64,000 bases of DNA from Janthinobacterium agaricidamnosum NBRC 102515 = DSM 9628 (GTDB lineage: Bacteria > Pseudomonadota > Gammaproteobacteria > Burkholderiales > Burkholderiaceae_D): positions 326,543 through 390,542 of the forward strand of contig NZ_HG322949.1 in assembly GCF_000723165.1 (NCBI RefSeq), given 5' to 3'. Shown in pieces: positions 44,425 through 53,373 of the stretch. Each line of letters starts with the position of its first letter. Within the stretch, counting starts at the first letter, position 1. Below the pieces are notes generated by a model, which was given only the letters and a program-made list of their open reading frames with translations, searched no databases and was not told the origin of the DNA. The position numbers and the translations under genes are program-made.

Positions 44425-45261
44425 TTACAGCATCAGCACCGCCAGCAGCGACTTCACTTCATCGCTCGCTTCGGTCAGGATATGGTTCAGCGTATCGTCG
44501 CCGATCTCGCAATCGATGCTGCGCGCGGCGCGGTTTTCGACGGCGATGCGCAATTCGTGCAGCGGCGAGGCCACCGGCGCCAGGTCGTTCGCCAGCAGCA
44601 GCGTGTCGCCCAGCGATTCCGGCGGCAGCGCGCGCAAGCCTTCCCACAGCGCGCCGATGGCGACCATGACCGGATCCGGCACGGCCAGCTTGTTCAGCAC
44701 GCCGAGGCCGATTTGCTGTTCGCCGTGATCGACCCAGTCTTCCGGTTCGCCATCCAGGATGCCGGGGAATTCGGCGGCCCGCGACAGCATGTAGAAACCG
44801 CCGACTTCATGCATGATGCCGGCGAACAGCGCGGTTTCCGGATCGACCCTGGTGACGCGCCGCGCGATCACTTGCGACAGCGCGGCGACGTGGGCCGTGT
44901 GTTCCCACAGCTGGTCGGCCTTGGCCTTCAACAGCGGATCGGTGATGGCGCTGCCGAGCTGGCGCACGATCAGCGCCGCCACCAGCGATTGCAAGGTGCG
45001 CACGCCGACCCGCTGCACCGCCACGCGCACGCTGGTGATCTCATTGCCGGAACGGTTGTAGGCCGCTGAATTGGCGATCGCCACCGCACGCGCCGCCAGC
45101 AGCGGATTGGCTTGCACCAGCCTGGCCGCCGTATCGGTATGACAGTCCGGGTCGCTCAGGGTTTCCTGCAGCTTCAGCGACACCGCCACATTGCTGGGAA
45201 AGGTCAGTTCGCCCCGGCTGGCTTGGGCGGCAATGCTCTGGAAGGCGGCTAGTCTGTTCAT
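44425..45261 (-). CDS. HDOD domain protein
   Basis: A 278-residue single-domain protein of the HDOD group, related to HD phosphohydrolases but usually lacking their full metal site. LTFPSNVAVSLKLQETLSDPD near 18-38 and RVAVQRVGVRTLQSLVAALIV near 78-98 are typical, as is FAGIMHEVGGFYML near 150. Such proteins act in signalling linked to cyclic di-GMP or stress. No receiver or GGDEF domain is fused, so the role here is open. Confidence 0.82.
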   Translation of the reverse strand: MNRLAAFQSIAAQASRGELTFPSNVAVSLKLQETLSDPDCHTDTAARLVQANPLLAARAVAIANSAAYNRSGNEITSVRVAVQRVGVRTLQSLVAALIVRQLGSAITDPLLKAKADQLWEHTAHVAALSQVIARRVTRVDPETALFAGIMHEVGGFYMLSRAAEFPGILDGEPEDWVDHGEQQIGLGVLNKLAVPDPVMVAIGALWEGLRALPPESLGDTLLLANDLAPVASPLHELRIAVENRAARSIDCEIGDDTLNHILTEASDEVKSLLAVLML

Positions 45262-45344
45262 TGAAAAAATTATACTCGCAATATTGCTTGATGGAACTTT
45301 TGTGAGACTTCGTTGAACAATATCATTAAACCAGGCCAGCCAGA

Positions 45345-45386
45345 CGAAAAAACGGCCGGTACCGGGGAAAAATCGGTAGCGGCCGT
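45345..45386 (-). terminator. Rho-independent terminator of the 45415 gene
   Basis: Read on the minus strand, ACGGCCGCTACCG pairs with CGGTACCGGCCGT around a 9-nt loop and is followed by six T. It lies 28 nt after the stop of the small gene at 45415-45699. Confidence 0.8.
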
Positions 45387-45414
45387 TGTTGTTCGGTGGT
45401 GTAACAAGCCAGCG

Positions 45415-45699
45415 TTAGTCGGTTTCGCTGAAGATGGCGTCGCAGCCTTGGACGGTTTCGTCGCTGTCCTGCAACTCATCGACCAGGCCCAGGTCGAACA
45501 ATTCCTCGACCGCGTTCATGAAACTGTTGTGTTTGGTCGCGCCTATCAGGCGGTAGATTTCGCCAGCCTCATTGCGCACGCCGATGATCAGTTTTTCCTG
45601 GCGCACCAGTTCCGGCGTGCTGGCGTTGAGCAGCAGGTTGCCGATGATGTGTTTGTCGAAGTGTGCCGGCTTTTTGCCGTCGAGCAGAGTCGTTTTCAA
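45415..45699 (-). CDS. Small conserved-looking protein of unknown function
   Basis: A 94-residue protein with no family that I recognise. It reads KKPAHFDKHIIGNLLLN, then a GVRNEAGEIYRLIGATKH strand region and an acidic end. The TTG at 45699 was chosen because AAGGAAAAAGA lies just upstream; the first in-frame ATG (45798) would overlap the MarR gene by about 70 bp. A strong terminator follows the gene, which supports real expression. It lies 28 bp after the MarR gene on the same strand, so they may share a transcript. Confidence 0.6.
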   Translation of the reverse strand: MKTTLLDGKKPAHFDKHIIGNLLLNASTPELVRQEKLIIGVRNEAGEIYRLIGATKHNSFMNAVEELFDLGLVDELQDSDETVQGCDAIFSETD

Positions 45700-45727
45700 T
45701 CTTTTTCCTTGGTTTTTGCTTGTTTGC

Positions 45728-46207
45728 TTATTTTTTATCGGTGCCCGGCGCATCCCGCTTGCAGGCCTTCTTGCAGCAGCCGCCAGCGTCGATGACATCT
45801 TTTAAATCAGACAGCGTTTGCTCCAGCTTGCTGAAATCGTCATCGCTGAATTGCGAAAACATCCGCTTGCCCTTGCTCGTCACGGCTGGAAATACTTCGC
45901 CAAACACCTGATCGCCTTCATCGGTCAGGCGGACGAAGTAAGAACGTTTGTCGCGCGTGCAGCGTTGACGGCTGATCAGCCCCTTTTGTTCCAGCCGCTC
46001 GACCACCCCGGTCAGGGTGCCCTTGGTAATCAGGGTTTTCTGGCCCAGTTCCTTGAATGTCATGCCGGGTGTATTGCCCAGCGTGGCAATGATGTCGAAT
46101 TGCGCGTGCGTCAAGCCGAACTTTCGTACATACTCGCCCGCGAAGCGCTCGAAGCCTTGCATGCACTCCGCCAGCAGCCGGATACTTTTTAGATATCGTT
46201 CACCCAT
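45728..46207 (-). CDS. MarR family transcriptional regulator
   Basis: A 159-residue winged-helix regulator. The DNA-binding part includes MTFKELGQKTLITKGTLTGVVERLEQKGLI near residues 48-77, and the wing is CTRDKRSYFVRLTDEG. The C terminus carries an unusual Cys-rich tail, GGCCKKACKRD, which could bind metal or respond to oxidation. It is divergent from the EamA transporter gene with 133 bp between starts, so it may control that gene, itself and the small protein downstream. Confidence 0.85.
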   Translation of the reverse strand: MGERYLKSIRLLAECMQGFERFAGEYVRKFGLTHAQFDIIATLGNTPGMTFKELGQKTLITKGTLTGVVERLEQKGLISRQRCTRDKRSYFVRLTDEGDQVFGEVFPAVTSKGKRMFSQFSDDDFSKLEQTLSDLKDVIDAGGCCKKACKRDAPGTDKK

Positions 46208-46340
46208 AGGACGTGATTATATCCCCAGCGCCCTTATTTTTCTGCCGCGCCCGCTGGTGCGCCGGGTAACATGGCGACTGTTGCCGTATGTGCATGATTG
46301 TATCGGCACGATCCCTCCAGCCCATTCCTGAGACCCTGAA

Positions 46341-47225
46341 ATGAAACATCAGTTCCGCGGTATTGTTGCCCTGCTTGTCGTCACCTTGGTGTGGGGCACC
46401 ACTTTCCCGACCATGAAAGGCTTGACCGCACACTTTTCGCCCGTCGTCATCATCATGCTGCGCTTCGGCGTGGCGGCGCTGGTGCTGCTGCCGTTCCTGT
46501 GGCGCGCCACCCGCGCCGATTGCCGCTCCGGCGCACTGCTGGGGCTGGTGTTGTTTATCAGCTACGTTTTTCAGGTCGAGGGCTTGGCGCTGACCAGTTC
46601 CAACCGCAACGCCTTCATCACCGGCCTGAATGTGCTGGTGGTGCCGCTGCTCGGTTACCTGGCCGGCCACAAGCCGGGCCGCCACATGGTGGTCGCGTTG
46701 CTGCTGGCCGTCGGCGGCCTGTTCGCGCTGTGCGCCGACGGCGACGCCAGCTGGGGCAATGGCGAAACGCTGGCCTTGCTGGGCGCGTTTTTCTGCGGCC
46801 TGTATGTGCGCATGATGGAGACCGCGACCCGCCAGGCCAGCCGGCTGATGACGCTGACCGTGATGCAGATCGCCACTGTGGCGGTGTGCGCCGCGCTGTG
46901 GCTGGTCCTGGGCGGCGCCGGCTTCGGCGAATCCGGCGTTGGCGCAGCCGCGGTGCGCGAACATGCCGACAAATTCATCTACCTGGGCGTGGTCTGCACG
47001 GCGGCCATCATTTCACTGCAAACCTGGGGCCAGCGCCACAGCAGCGCCAACGAGGCGGCGGTGATTTACGCCTTCGAACCGGGCGCGGCGGCGTTTTTCG
47101 CCTATTTCTGGCTGGGCGAGGTGATGACCTGGCAAGGCTGGCTCGGCGCGGCACTGCTGATCTCCGGTATGATAATGAGCCAATGGAATGCGTCGCGTCC
47201 GGCCGGCGCGCTGGTGCCGGAGTGA
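46341..47225 (+). CDS. EamA/DMT family transporter
   Basis: A 294-residue membrane protein with ten predicted helices in two EamA repeats. LVVTLVWGTTFPTMKGLTAHF near the start and VEGLALTSSNRNAFITGLNVLVVPLLGYL near 75-103 are typical of drug/metabolite exporters. NEAAVIYAFEPGAAAFFAYFWLGE near 235-258 is the matching part of the second repeat. The substrate is unknown. Divergent MarR gene upstream. Confidence 0.86.
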   Translation: MKHQFRGIVALLVVTLVWGTTFPTMKGLTAHFSPVVIIMLRFGVAALVLLPFLWRATRADCRSGALLGLVLFISYVFQVEGLALTSSNRNAFITGLNVLVVPLLGYLAGHKPGRHMVVALLLAVGGLFALCADGDASWGNGETLALLGAFFCGLYVRMMETATRQASRLMTLTVMQIATVAVCAALWLVLGGAGFGESGVGAAAVREHADKFIYLGVVCTAAIISLQTWGQRHSSANEAAVIYAFEPGAAAFFAYFWLGEVMTWQGWLGAALLISGMIMSQWNASRPAGALVPE

Positions 47226-47287
47226 TGCGCGCTTTCTTTTCCGACCCCTCATGTTGATAACCAGACAGATGCCCGTGCGCGCTTTCG

Positions 47288-48244
47288 ATGTCATTCGCTA
47301 ATCTCTCCCGCATCGGGCTGGACAAGCCCTTGCGTTTCTTGCTGATCAATGCGGGAACTGCCGATACGGCCGACTCGATCAGCTGGGCCGGGCTGGTGCA
47401 GCCGCTGCGCCTGTGCGCCCGCGAGCTGGGGCCGGAGGTGCTGCGGCTGGAAGTGCGCACCCCGGAACAGCTGGTGGCCGAAACGCCCGGCCACTGGCAT
47501 GTGGCGCTGCTGGTGGCCGATGAAACCCAGGCCGCCCTGCGTCCGGAACTGTGCCGCGCGGTGATCGAACGCTGCCGCGCCGCGCCGTTCTGGGGCGGCG
47601 TCGGCGCCGGCGTGCTGTGGCTGGCCAGCGCCGGCGTGATGGACGGCGTGCGCATCGCGCTGCCGTGGGCGCTGTACGCCGATGCCGAAGCGCGGGCCGA
47701 GCGCGCCATCCTGACGCCGCATCTGTTCGACATCGATGGCCAGCACCTGACTTGCTGCGGCGGCGCCGCCAGCATCGACTTCGCGCTGACGCTGATCGAG
47801 ACCATCTTCGGCGCCGACGTGCAAGCCCATGTCAAGGAAGCGCTGTGCGTCGACCGGGTGCGCGGCAAGGAAGAGCGGCAGCGGGTCGCGTTGCAGGCGC
47901 GTTTCGGCGCGCTGCAGCCGAAACTGTCGGAAGCGGTGACGCTGATGGAAGCGAATATCGAGGAACCGCTGTCGACCGACGACATCGCCAACCTGGTCGG
48001 CCTGTCGCGGCGCCAGCTGGAGCGGCTGTTCAAGCAATACCTGGGCAGTTTGCCATCGCGCTATTACCTGGAATTGCGCCTGCAGCGGGCGCGCCAGTTG
48101 CTGCTCGATACCCACTATTCGATCGTGCAAGTGGGCCTGATGTGCGGCTTTTCATCGGGCTCGCATTTTTCGACCGCCTTCGGCGCGCTGTTCGGCAATA
48201 CGCCGCGCGAAGAGCGCCAGCGCAAGCTGCTGCCATCGAATTAA
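47288..48244 (+). CDS. argR: AraC/GlxA-type regulator of arginine catabolism (ArgR)
   Basis: A 318-residue regulator. The N-terminal DJ-1/PfpI-like domain covers about residues 10-190, and the AraC DNA-binding domain covers about 215-310. LMEANIEEPLSTDDIANLVGLSRRQLERLFKQYLG and SRYYLELRLQRARQLL match the Pseudomonas ArgR type, which activates arginine succinyltransferase genes in response to arginine. The gene lies 155 bp upstream of the ast operon on the same strand. No clear ribosome-binding site precedes the ATG, so the start is less sure. Confidence 0.85.
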   Translation: MSFANLSRIGLDKPLRFLLINAGTADTADSISWAGLVQPLRLCARELGPEVLRLEVRTPEQLVAETPGHWHVALLVADETQAALRPELCRAVIERCRAAPFWGGVGAGVLWLASAGVMDGVRIALPWALYADAEARAERAILTPHLFDIDGQHLTCCGGAASIDFALTLIETIFGADVQAHVKEALCVDRVRGKEERQRVALQARFGALQPKLSEAVTLMEANIEEPLSTDDIANLVGLSRRQLERLFKQYLGSLPSRYYLELRLQRARQLLLDTHYSIVQVGLMCGFSSGSHFSTAFGALFGNTPREERQRKLLPSN

Positions 48245-48271
48245 GCTTTTGGCAGCTTTTTAGGCAGCGCA

Positions 48272-48337
48272 TGCCGGTGAAAAATGAAAAACCTTGTCGC
48301 AGATTCAAAAGAGTTTTAGCATCCCCCTTTTTATAAT
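48272..48337 (+). promoter_or_regulatory. Probable ast operon promoter with ArgR-type half-sites
   Basis: A TATAAT hexamer lies at 48332-48337, with no good -35 at the proper distance, the pattern of an activator-dependent promoter. TGTCGC-N6-AAAA at 48295-48310 fits the half-site TGTCGC-N6-GNAA known for Pseudomonas ArgR except at the G. A weaker copy, TGCCGG followed by GTGAAAAA, lies at 48272-48285. The nearer half-site overlaps the -35 zone. Assignment is from memory of the consensus. Confidence 0.5.
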
Positions 48338-48399
48338 GCAGTACACGCGCAGCCGCCATGGCTGCGATGGTCCTGTACCCTAACATTGATGGGAATGCC

Positions 48400-49644
48400 A
48401 TGAACGCCAAGCTTGATTCGACTGTCGCCACTCGTCCAGTCACCAGAGACACTTTCGATGCCGTACTGGTTCCAACCTACGCGCCAGCCGCGATGGTGCC
48501 GGTGCGCGCCGCCGGACTGGATCTCTGGGACCAGAACGGCAAGCATTACCTCGATTTCACGGCCGGCATCGCGGTCACCGCACTGGGCCATTGCGCGCCG
48601 GTGGTGGTCGACGCGCTGACCAGGCAGATCAACACCCTGTGGCACCTGGGTAACGGCTACACCAACGAACCGGTGCTGCGCCTGGCGCTGGCGCTGACCG
48701 AAGCGACCTTCGCCGACCGCGCGTTCTTCTGCAATTCCGGCGCCGAAGCGAATGAAGCGGCGCTGAAACTGGCCCGCAAATACGCCCACGCCAAGTTTGG
48801 TCCGCACAAGTCGCGCATCATTTCCTGCTTCAGCTCCTTCCACGGCCGCACCCTGTTTACCGTGTCGGTCGGCGGCCAGGCCAAGTACACCGAAGGTTTC
48901 GAACCGCTGCCGCAAGAAATCAACCACATCGCCTACAACGACATCGAAGCGGCGCGCGCCGCCATCGGCGATGACGTGTGCGCGGTGATTGTCGAGCCGA
49001 TCCAAGGCGAAGGCGGCGTAGTGCCAGGCAATCCGGAATTCCTGAAAGAGCTGCGCGCGCTGTGCGACAAGACCGGCGCCCTGCTGATTTTCGACGAAGT
49101 CCAGTCCGGCATGGGCCGCACCGGCGCACTGTTCGCCTACATGGGCTACGGCGTCACGCCGGACATCCTGACCGCCGCCAAGGCGCTCGGCAACGGCTAC
49201 CCGATCGGCGCCATGCTGACCACCGACGCGCTGGCGCAAACGCTGGCGGTCGGCACCCACGGCACCACCTACGGCGGCAATCCGCTGGCGGCCACGGTCG
49301 GCCTGGCCGTGCTGGAAACCATCAACACGCCAACCTTCCTGGCGCGCGTCAAGGCAGCCAGCGTGGCGCTGATCGGCGTGCTGCAAGGCTTGATCACCGA
49401 CTACCCGCAAGTGTTTTCTACCGTGCGCGGCAGCGGCTTGCTGCTCGGCCTGGTGGTCAGCGACGCCTACAAGGGGCGCGCCAAGGACATCCAGAAAGCC
49501 GCCGAAGCGCAAGGCTTGATGGTGCTGATCGCCGGCATGGACGTGGTGCGCCTGGCGCCTGCGCTGGTGGTGTCCGATGAACAGATCTTTGACGCGGGCC
49601 GCCTGCTGCGCGCCGCCGTCGACAGCCTGCTCAAGGCCGGCTAA
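48400..49644 (+). CDS. astC: Succinylornithine transaminase
   Basis: A 414-residue class III aminotransferase that converts succinylornithine to succinylglutamate semialdehyde in the arginine succinyltransferase pathway, and can also act on acetylornithine. PLP-site motifs are [20 protein letters not shown] near 109 and [14 protein letters not shown] near 230, with the catalytic Lys in [15 protein letters not shown] near 260. The ATG at 48400 was preferred because the longer version starting at 48358 adds a tail not typical of the family. First gene of the ast operon. Confidence 0.92.
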   Translation: MNAKLDSTVATRPVTRDTFDAVLVPTYAPAAMVPVRAAGLDLWDQNGKHYLDFTAGIAVTALGHCAPVVVDALTRQINTLWHLGNGYTNEPVLRLALALTEATFADRAFFCNSGAEANEAALKLARKYAHAKFGPHKSRIISCFSSFHGRTLFTVSVGGQAKYTEGFEPLPQEINHIAYNDIEAARAAIGDDVCAVIVEPIQGEGGVVPGNPEFLKELRALCDKTGALLIFDEVQSGMGRTGALFAYMGYGVTPDILTAAKALGNGYPIGAMLTTDALAQTLAVGTHGTTYGGNPLAATVGLAVLETINTPTFLARVKAASVALIGVLQGLITDYPQVFSTVRGSGLLLGLVVSDAYKGRAKDIQKAAEAQGLMVLIAGMDVVRLAPALVVSDEQIFDAGRLLRAAVDSLLKAG

Positions 49645-49748
49645 GGCACTGTTGTTTTAGTACCGCCGGCCCGCTGCTTGCGCCACGCGCTTGCGCCGCG
49701 GGCCGGTTCTGGTTTTTACCAGCTTCATCCGCACCCAAAGGAGTTCAC

Positions 49749-50780
49749 ATGTATGTTGTCCGTCCGGTAGAACTTGCGGATATCGCTGCCCTGGAAACAC
49801 TGGCGGCGCTGACCATGCCGGGTGTCCATACCTTGCCGAAGACGCGCGAGAAAATCGCCGCCTCGGTCGAGCGCTCCATCGCGTCGTTCGCGGCGCAGGT
49901 CGATATCCCGAGCGAAGAATCCTATCTGTTCGTGCTTGAATCGCTGCTGGATCGCAGCATCGCCGGCACCGCCGCGATCTTTGCGTCGGCCGGTTCGAAT
50001 GGCACCTATTTTTCCTTCCGCAACGACGTCATCCAGCAAGTGTCGCGCGACTTGAACATCAGCCACAGCGTGCATGCGCTGACGCTGTGCTCCGAGCTGA
50101 CCGGCTATTCCCAGCTGTCCGGTTTTTATGTGCGCAACATGGAACAGGCCGGTCTCGAAGCGGCGCTGCTGTCGCGCGCGCGGCTGCTGTTCGCGGTGCT
50201 GGCGCCGCAGCGTTTCGGCGACCGCTTTTTCGTGCCGCTGGCCGGCATCACCGATCACGACGGCCAGTCGCCGTTCTGGGATGCGCTGGGCCGCAAATTC
50301 TTCCAGATGGATTTCCTGGACGCCGAAAAAGTCATCGGCGGCGCGCGCAACCGCACCCTGATCGTCGAGCTGATGCCGCACTACCCGGTCTATGTGCCGC
50401 TGCTGCCGGGCGACGCCCAGGCCGCGATGGGCCAGATCCACCCGAGCGGCGAATTGCCGTTCAACTTGCTGACCGAGGAAGGCTTCGAGGCGGACGATTA
50501 CATCGATATCTTCGACGGCGGCCCGATCCTGCAGGCACACAAGAATTCGCTGCGCACCTTTACCGGTTCGATGACCCGCAAGGTCATCGCCGGCGTGACG
50601 CCGAGCCGCACCGGCCTGAAGGTCAATTACGCGATCGCGGCCGGATTGCCGCAAAACTTCCGCGCCGTGACGTTTGCCTGCGACCCGCTGGAAGCGGCCG
50701 ACAGCATCGGCTTGCCGGCCGAGCTGCTGGAAGCGCTGGCCGTGACCGACGGCGACAGCGTGATCTGCGTCAGAATCTGA
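49749..50780 (+). CDS. aruF: Arginine N-succinyltransferase, alpha subunit
   Basis: A 343-residue AstA-family protein that transfers succinyl from succinyl-CoA to arginine. It opens MYVVRPVELADIAALETLA, and the conserved block reads SYLFVLESLLDRSIAGTAAI. LCSELTGYSQLSGFYV and GRKFFQMDFLDAEKVIGG follow. An ideal AAAGGAGTTCAC precedes the ATG. A second homologue follows, so the enzyme is the heteromeric type known from Pseudomonas (AruF/AruG) rather than the single AstA of enterobacteria. Confidence 0.93.
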   Translation: MYVVRPVELADIAALETLAALTMPGVHTLPKTREKIAASVERSIASFAAQVDIPSEESYLFVLESLLDRSIAGTAAIFASAGSNGTYFSFRNDVIQQVSRDLNISHSVHALTLCSELTGYSQLSGFYVRNMEQAGLEAALLSRARLLFAVLAPQRFGDRFFVPLAGITDHDGQSPFWDALGRKFFQMDFLDAEKVIGGARNRTLIVELMPHYPVYVPLLPGDAQAAMGQIHPSGELPFNLLTEEGFEADDYIDIFDGGPILQAHKNSLRTFTGSMTRKVIAGVTPSRTGLKVNYAIAAGLPQNFRAVTFACDPLEAADSIGLPAELLEALAVTDGDSVICVRI

Positions 50781-50821
50781 CAGTACGTAAAAAAGTAAGC
50801 ACAAAATAAAGTGAGGCTCCT

Positions 50822-51886
50822 ATGTTAGTGGTACGCGCAATCAATGCCTCCGACCTGGACGCCCTGTACGACCTGGCCAGCCAGGTCGGCACCGGCATGA
50901 CCACGCTCAAGCCGGACATGAAAATGCTCGGCGACCGGCTGGCCATCGCCTGCGCCTCGTTCGCCGAAACCATCCCGGTGCCGCAGCGCGACTACATGTT
51001 CGTGATGGAAGACACCGACAGCGGTCGGCTGGCCGGCGTCTGCGCGATCAAGGGCGCGGTCGGGCTGGAAGAGCCGTTCTACAATTACCGCATCGGCACG
51101 CTGGTGCATTCCAGCCGCGAGCTGGACGTCTTCACACGCATGGAAACGCTGTACCTGTCGAACGACCTGACCGGCAGCACCGAACTGTGTTCGCTGTTCC
51201 TGCACCCGGATTACCGCAGCGGCACCAACGGCAAGCTGCTGTCGAAGAGCCGCTTCCTGTTCATCGCCCAGTTCCCGCAGCTGTTCACCGAAAAACTGAT
51301 CGCCGAAATGCGCGGCTATCAGGCGCCGGACGGCAGTTCGCCGTTTTACGAAGGCCTGGGCCGGCACTTCTTCAAGATGGATTTCCACCATGTCGACGAC
51401 TTGACCAGCCTCGGCAAGAAATCGTTCATCGCCGAGCTGATGCCGCGCCAGCCGATGTATGTCGCCTACCTGCCGGACGATGCGCAGGAAGTGATCGGCA
51501 AGGTCCACCTGAGCACCGCGCCGGCGCGCCGGCTGCTGGAGCAGGAAGGCTTGCACTTCGAGGGCTACGTCGACATTTTCGATGCCGGCCCGGTGCTGCA
51601 GGCGCGCGTGTCCGAATTGCGCGCGATGCGCGACAGCATGCTGGTCAGCGTCGATGCGGCGGCCGGCGAAGAAACGCCGTGCGGCGATATCTACGACAGC
51701 CTGGAAGCGGAACCGTACCTGGTGTCGAACACCGATTTACAGGACTTCCGCATGATCGTGTCGAACGCCAACCCGGTGGCCGGCAAGATCGCGTTGTCCG
51801 ACGAGGAATTACAACTGCTGCGATGCCGCAGCGGCGACGCCGTGCGCACGCTGTCGCTTAACTTGAGGAAGAATCCACATGCCTGA
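50822..51886 (+). CDS. aruG: Arginine N-succinyltransferase, beta subunit
   Basis: A 354-residue paralogue of the preceding gene. It opens MLVVRAINASDLDALYDLA and has DYMFVMEDTDSGRLAGVCAI. The core motifs LCSLFLHPDYRSGTNGKLLS and GRHFFKMDFHHVDDLTSLGKKSF follow. The third block, DDAQEVIGKVH, is conserved with AruF. It carries a longer C-terminal tail than AruF. Its end overlaps astD by 8 nt. Confidence 0.93.
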   Translation: MLVVRAINASDLDALYDLASQVGTGMTTLKPDMKMLGDRLAIACASFAETIPVPQRDYMFVMEDTDSGRLAGVCAIKGAVGLEEPFYNYRIGTLVHSSRELDVFTRMETLYLSNDLTGSTELCSLFLHPDYRSGTNGKLLSKSRFLFIAQFPQLFTEKLIAEMRGYQAPDGSSPFYEGLGRHFFKMDFHHVDDLTSLGKKSFIAELMPRQPMYVAYLPDDAQEVIGKVHLSTAPARRLLEQEGLHFEGYVDIFDAGPVLQARVSELRAMRDSMLVSVDAAAGEETPCGDIYDSLEAEPYLVSNTDLQDFRMIVSNANPVAGKIALSDEELQLLRCRSGDAVRTLSLNLRKNPHA

Positions 51887-53363
51887 TTTGTCCAACGCTA
51901 ACCTTTCCAACTTCATCAATGGCGCATGGCTGGCCGGCGGCGGTGCCGAGCTGGTCACCATCGATCCCGCCAGCGGCCGCCAGACCTGGGCCAGCAATCA
52001 AGCCACCGCGGCCGACGTCGAACAGGCGTGCCAGGCCGCCCGCGCGGCGTTCGGGAGCTGGGCCGACACGCCGCTGGAACAGCGCATCGCCATCTGCGTG
52101 CGCTTCCGCGACTTGCTGAAGCAGGACGCCGAAGAGCTGGCGCTGCTGATCTCGGAAGAAGTCGGCAAGCCGCTGTGGGAATCGCGCACCGAAGTGGCGA
52201 CGATGGCCAGCAAGATCGACATCTCGGTGCAGTCGCATGGCGCGCGCACCGGCGTCACGCACAGCAAGATCGCCGACGGCGACGCGGTGCTGCGGCACCG
52301 TCCGCACGGCGTGTTCGGCGTGTTCGGTCCTTACAATTTTCCCGGCCACCTGCCGAACGGCCACATCGTGCCGGCGCTGATCGCCGGTAACACGGTGGTC
52401 TTCAAGCCCAGCGAATACGCGCCGCGCACGGCTATCAAGACGGTCCAATTGTGGCAGCGGGCAGGCTTGCCGGCCGGCGTCGTCAATCTGGTCAACGGCG
52501 GCCGCGATACCGGCGTCGCGCTGGGACAGAATGCCTTGCTGGACGGCGTGCTGTTCACCGGCAGCTGCCAGACCGGCGTCAGCCTGCATCGCCAGTTCGG
52601 CGGCCAGCCCGGCAAGATGCTGGCGCTGGAAATGGGCGGCAACAACGCGCTGGTGGTGTGGGATATCAAGGATATCGACGCGGCCGTGCACCACGCGATC
52701 TTTTCGGCGTTTGTCTCGGCCGGCCAGCGCTGCACCTGCGCGCGCCGGCTGGTGGTGCAGGATAACGCGGCCGGCGCCGCCTTCATCCAGCGCCTGATCG
52801 ACGTGGCCGCCAGGCTGGGCCTGGGCGCGTCGGACGCCGAACCGCAGCCGTTCATGGGGCCGGTGGTATCGGCCGCCGTCGCCGCAAGGCTGGTAGAAGC
52901 GCAGGCGGCCATGGTGGCCAAGGGCGGCACCACCTTGCTGCAAATGCGCCAGTTGACGCCGCAAGCGGGGTTTGTCACGGCCGGCATCGTCGACGTCACC
53001 GATGCGCAAGGCATCCCCGATGAAGAATGGTTCGGGCCGCTGCTGCAAGTGATACGCGTCGCCGATTTCGACACGGCGTTGAGCGTGGCGAACAACACCG
53101 CCTTCGGCCTGGCCGCCGCGCTGCTGTCGGACGACCCGGCCTTGTGGCAAAAATTCCAGGCGCGCGCGCGCGCCGGCATCATCAACTGGAACCGTCCGAC
53201 CACCGGCGCGGCCAGCAGCGCGCCGTTCGGCGGCGTCGGCCAGTCCGGCAACCACCGTCCGAGCGCCTATTATGCGGCCGACTATTGCGCCTATCCGGTC
53301 GCGTCGATCGAAAACAGCGTGCTGGAAATGCCGGCCAAGCTGTCGCCGGGTTTGAATTTTTAA
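51879..53363 (+). CDS. astD: Succinylglutamate-semialdehyde dehydrogenase
   Basis: A 494-residue aldehyde dehydrogenase that makes succinylglutamate. It has the cofactor motif [21 protein letters not shown] near 148-168, [12 protein letters not shown] near 227, and the catalytic Glu in [13 protein letters not shown] near 250. The catalytic Cys is in [14 protein letters not shown] near 285. TGAGGAAG lies upstream inside aruG. Confidence 0.94.
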   Translation: MPDLSNANLSNFINGAWLAGGGAELVTIDPASGRQTWASNQATAADVEQACQAARAAFGSWADTPLEQRIAICVRFRDLLKQDAEELALLISEEVGKPLWESRTEVATMASKIDISVQSHGARTGVTHSKIADGDAVLRHRPHGVFGVFGPYNFPGHLPNGHIVPALIAGNTVVFKPSEYAPRTAIKTVQLWQRAGLPAGVVNLVNGGRDTGVALGQNALLDGVLFTGSCQTGVSLHRQFGGQPGKMLALEMGGNNALVVWDIKDIDAAVHHAIFSAFVSAGQRCTCARRLVVQDNAAGAAFIQRLIDVAARLGLGASDAEPQPFMGPVVSAAVAARLVEAQAAMVAKGGTTLLQMRQLTPQAGFVTAGIVDVTDAQGIPDEEWFGPLLQVIRVADFDTALSVANNTAFGLAAALLSDDPALWQKFQARARAGIINWNRPTTGAASSAPFGGVGQSGNHRPSAYYAADYCAYPVASIENSVLEMPAKLSPGLNF

Positions 53364-53373
53364 GGAAACGCTC

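Noticed and set aside
48249..48268. A sigma-54 promoter before astC (TGGCAG then GGCAGC)
   Set aside because: The GG and GC elements are one base too far apart and the rest of the consensus is not met. A TATAAT promoter nearby fits better.
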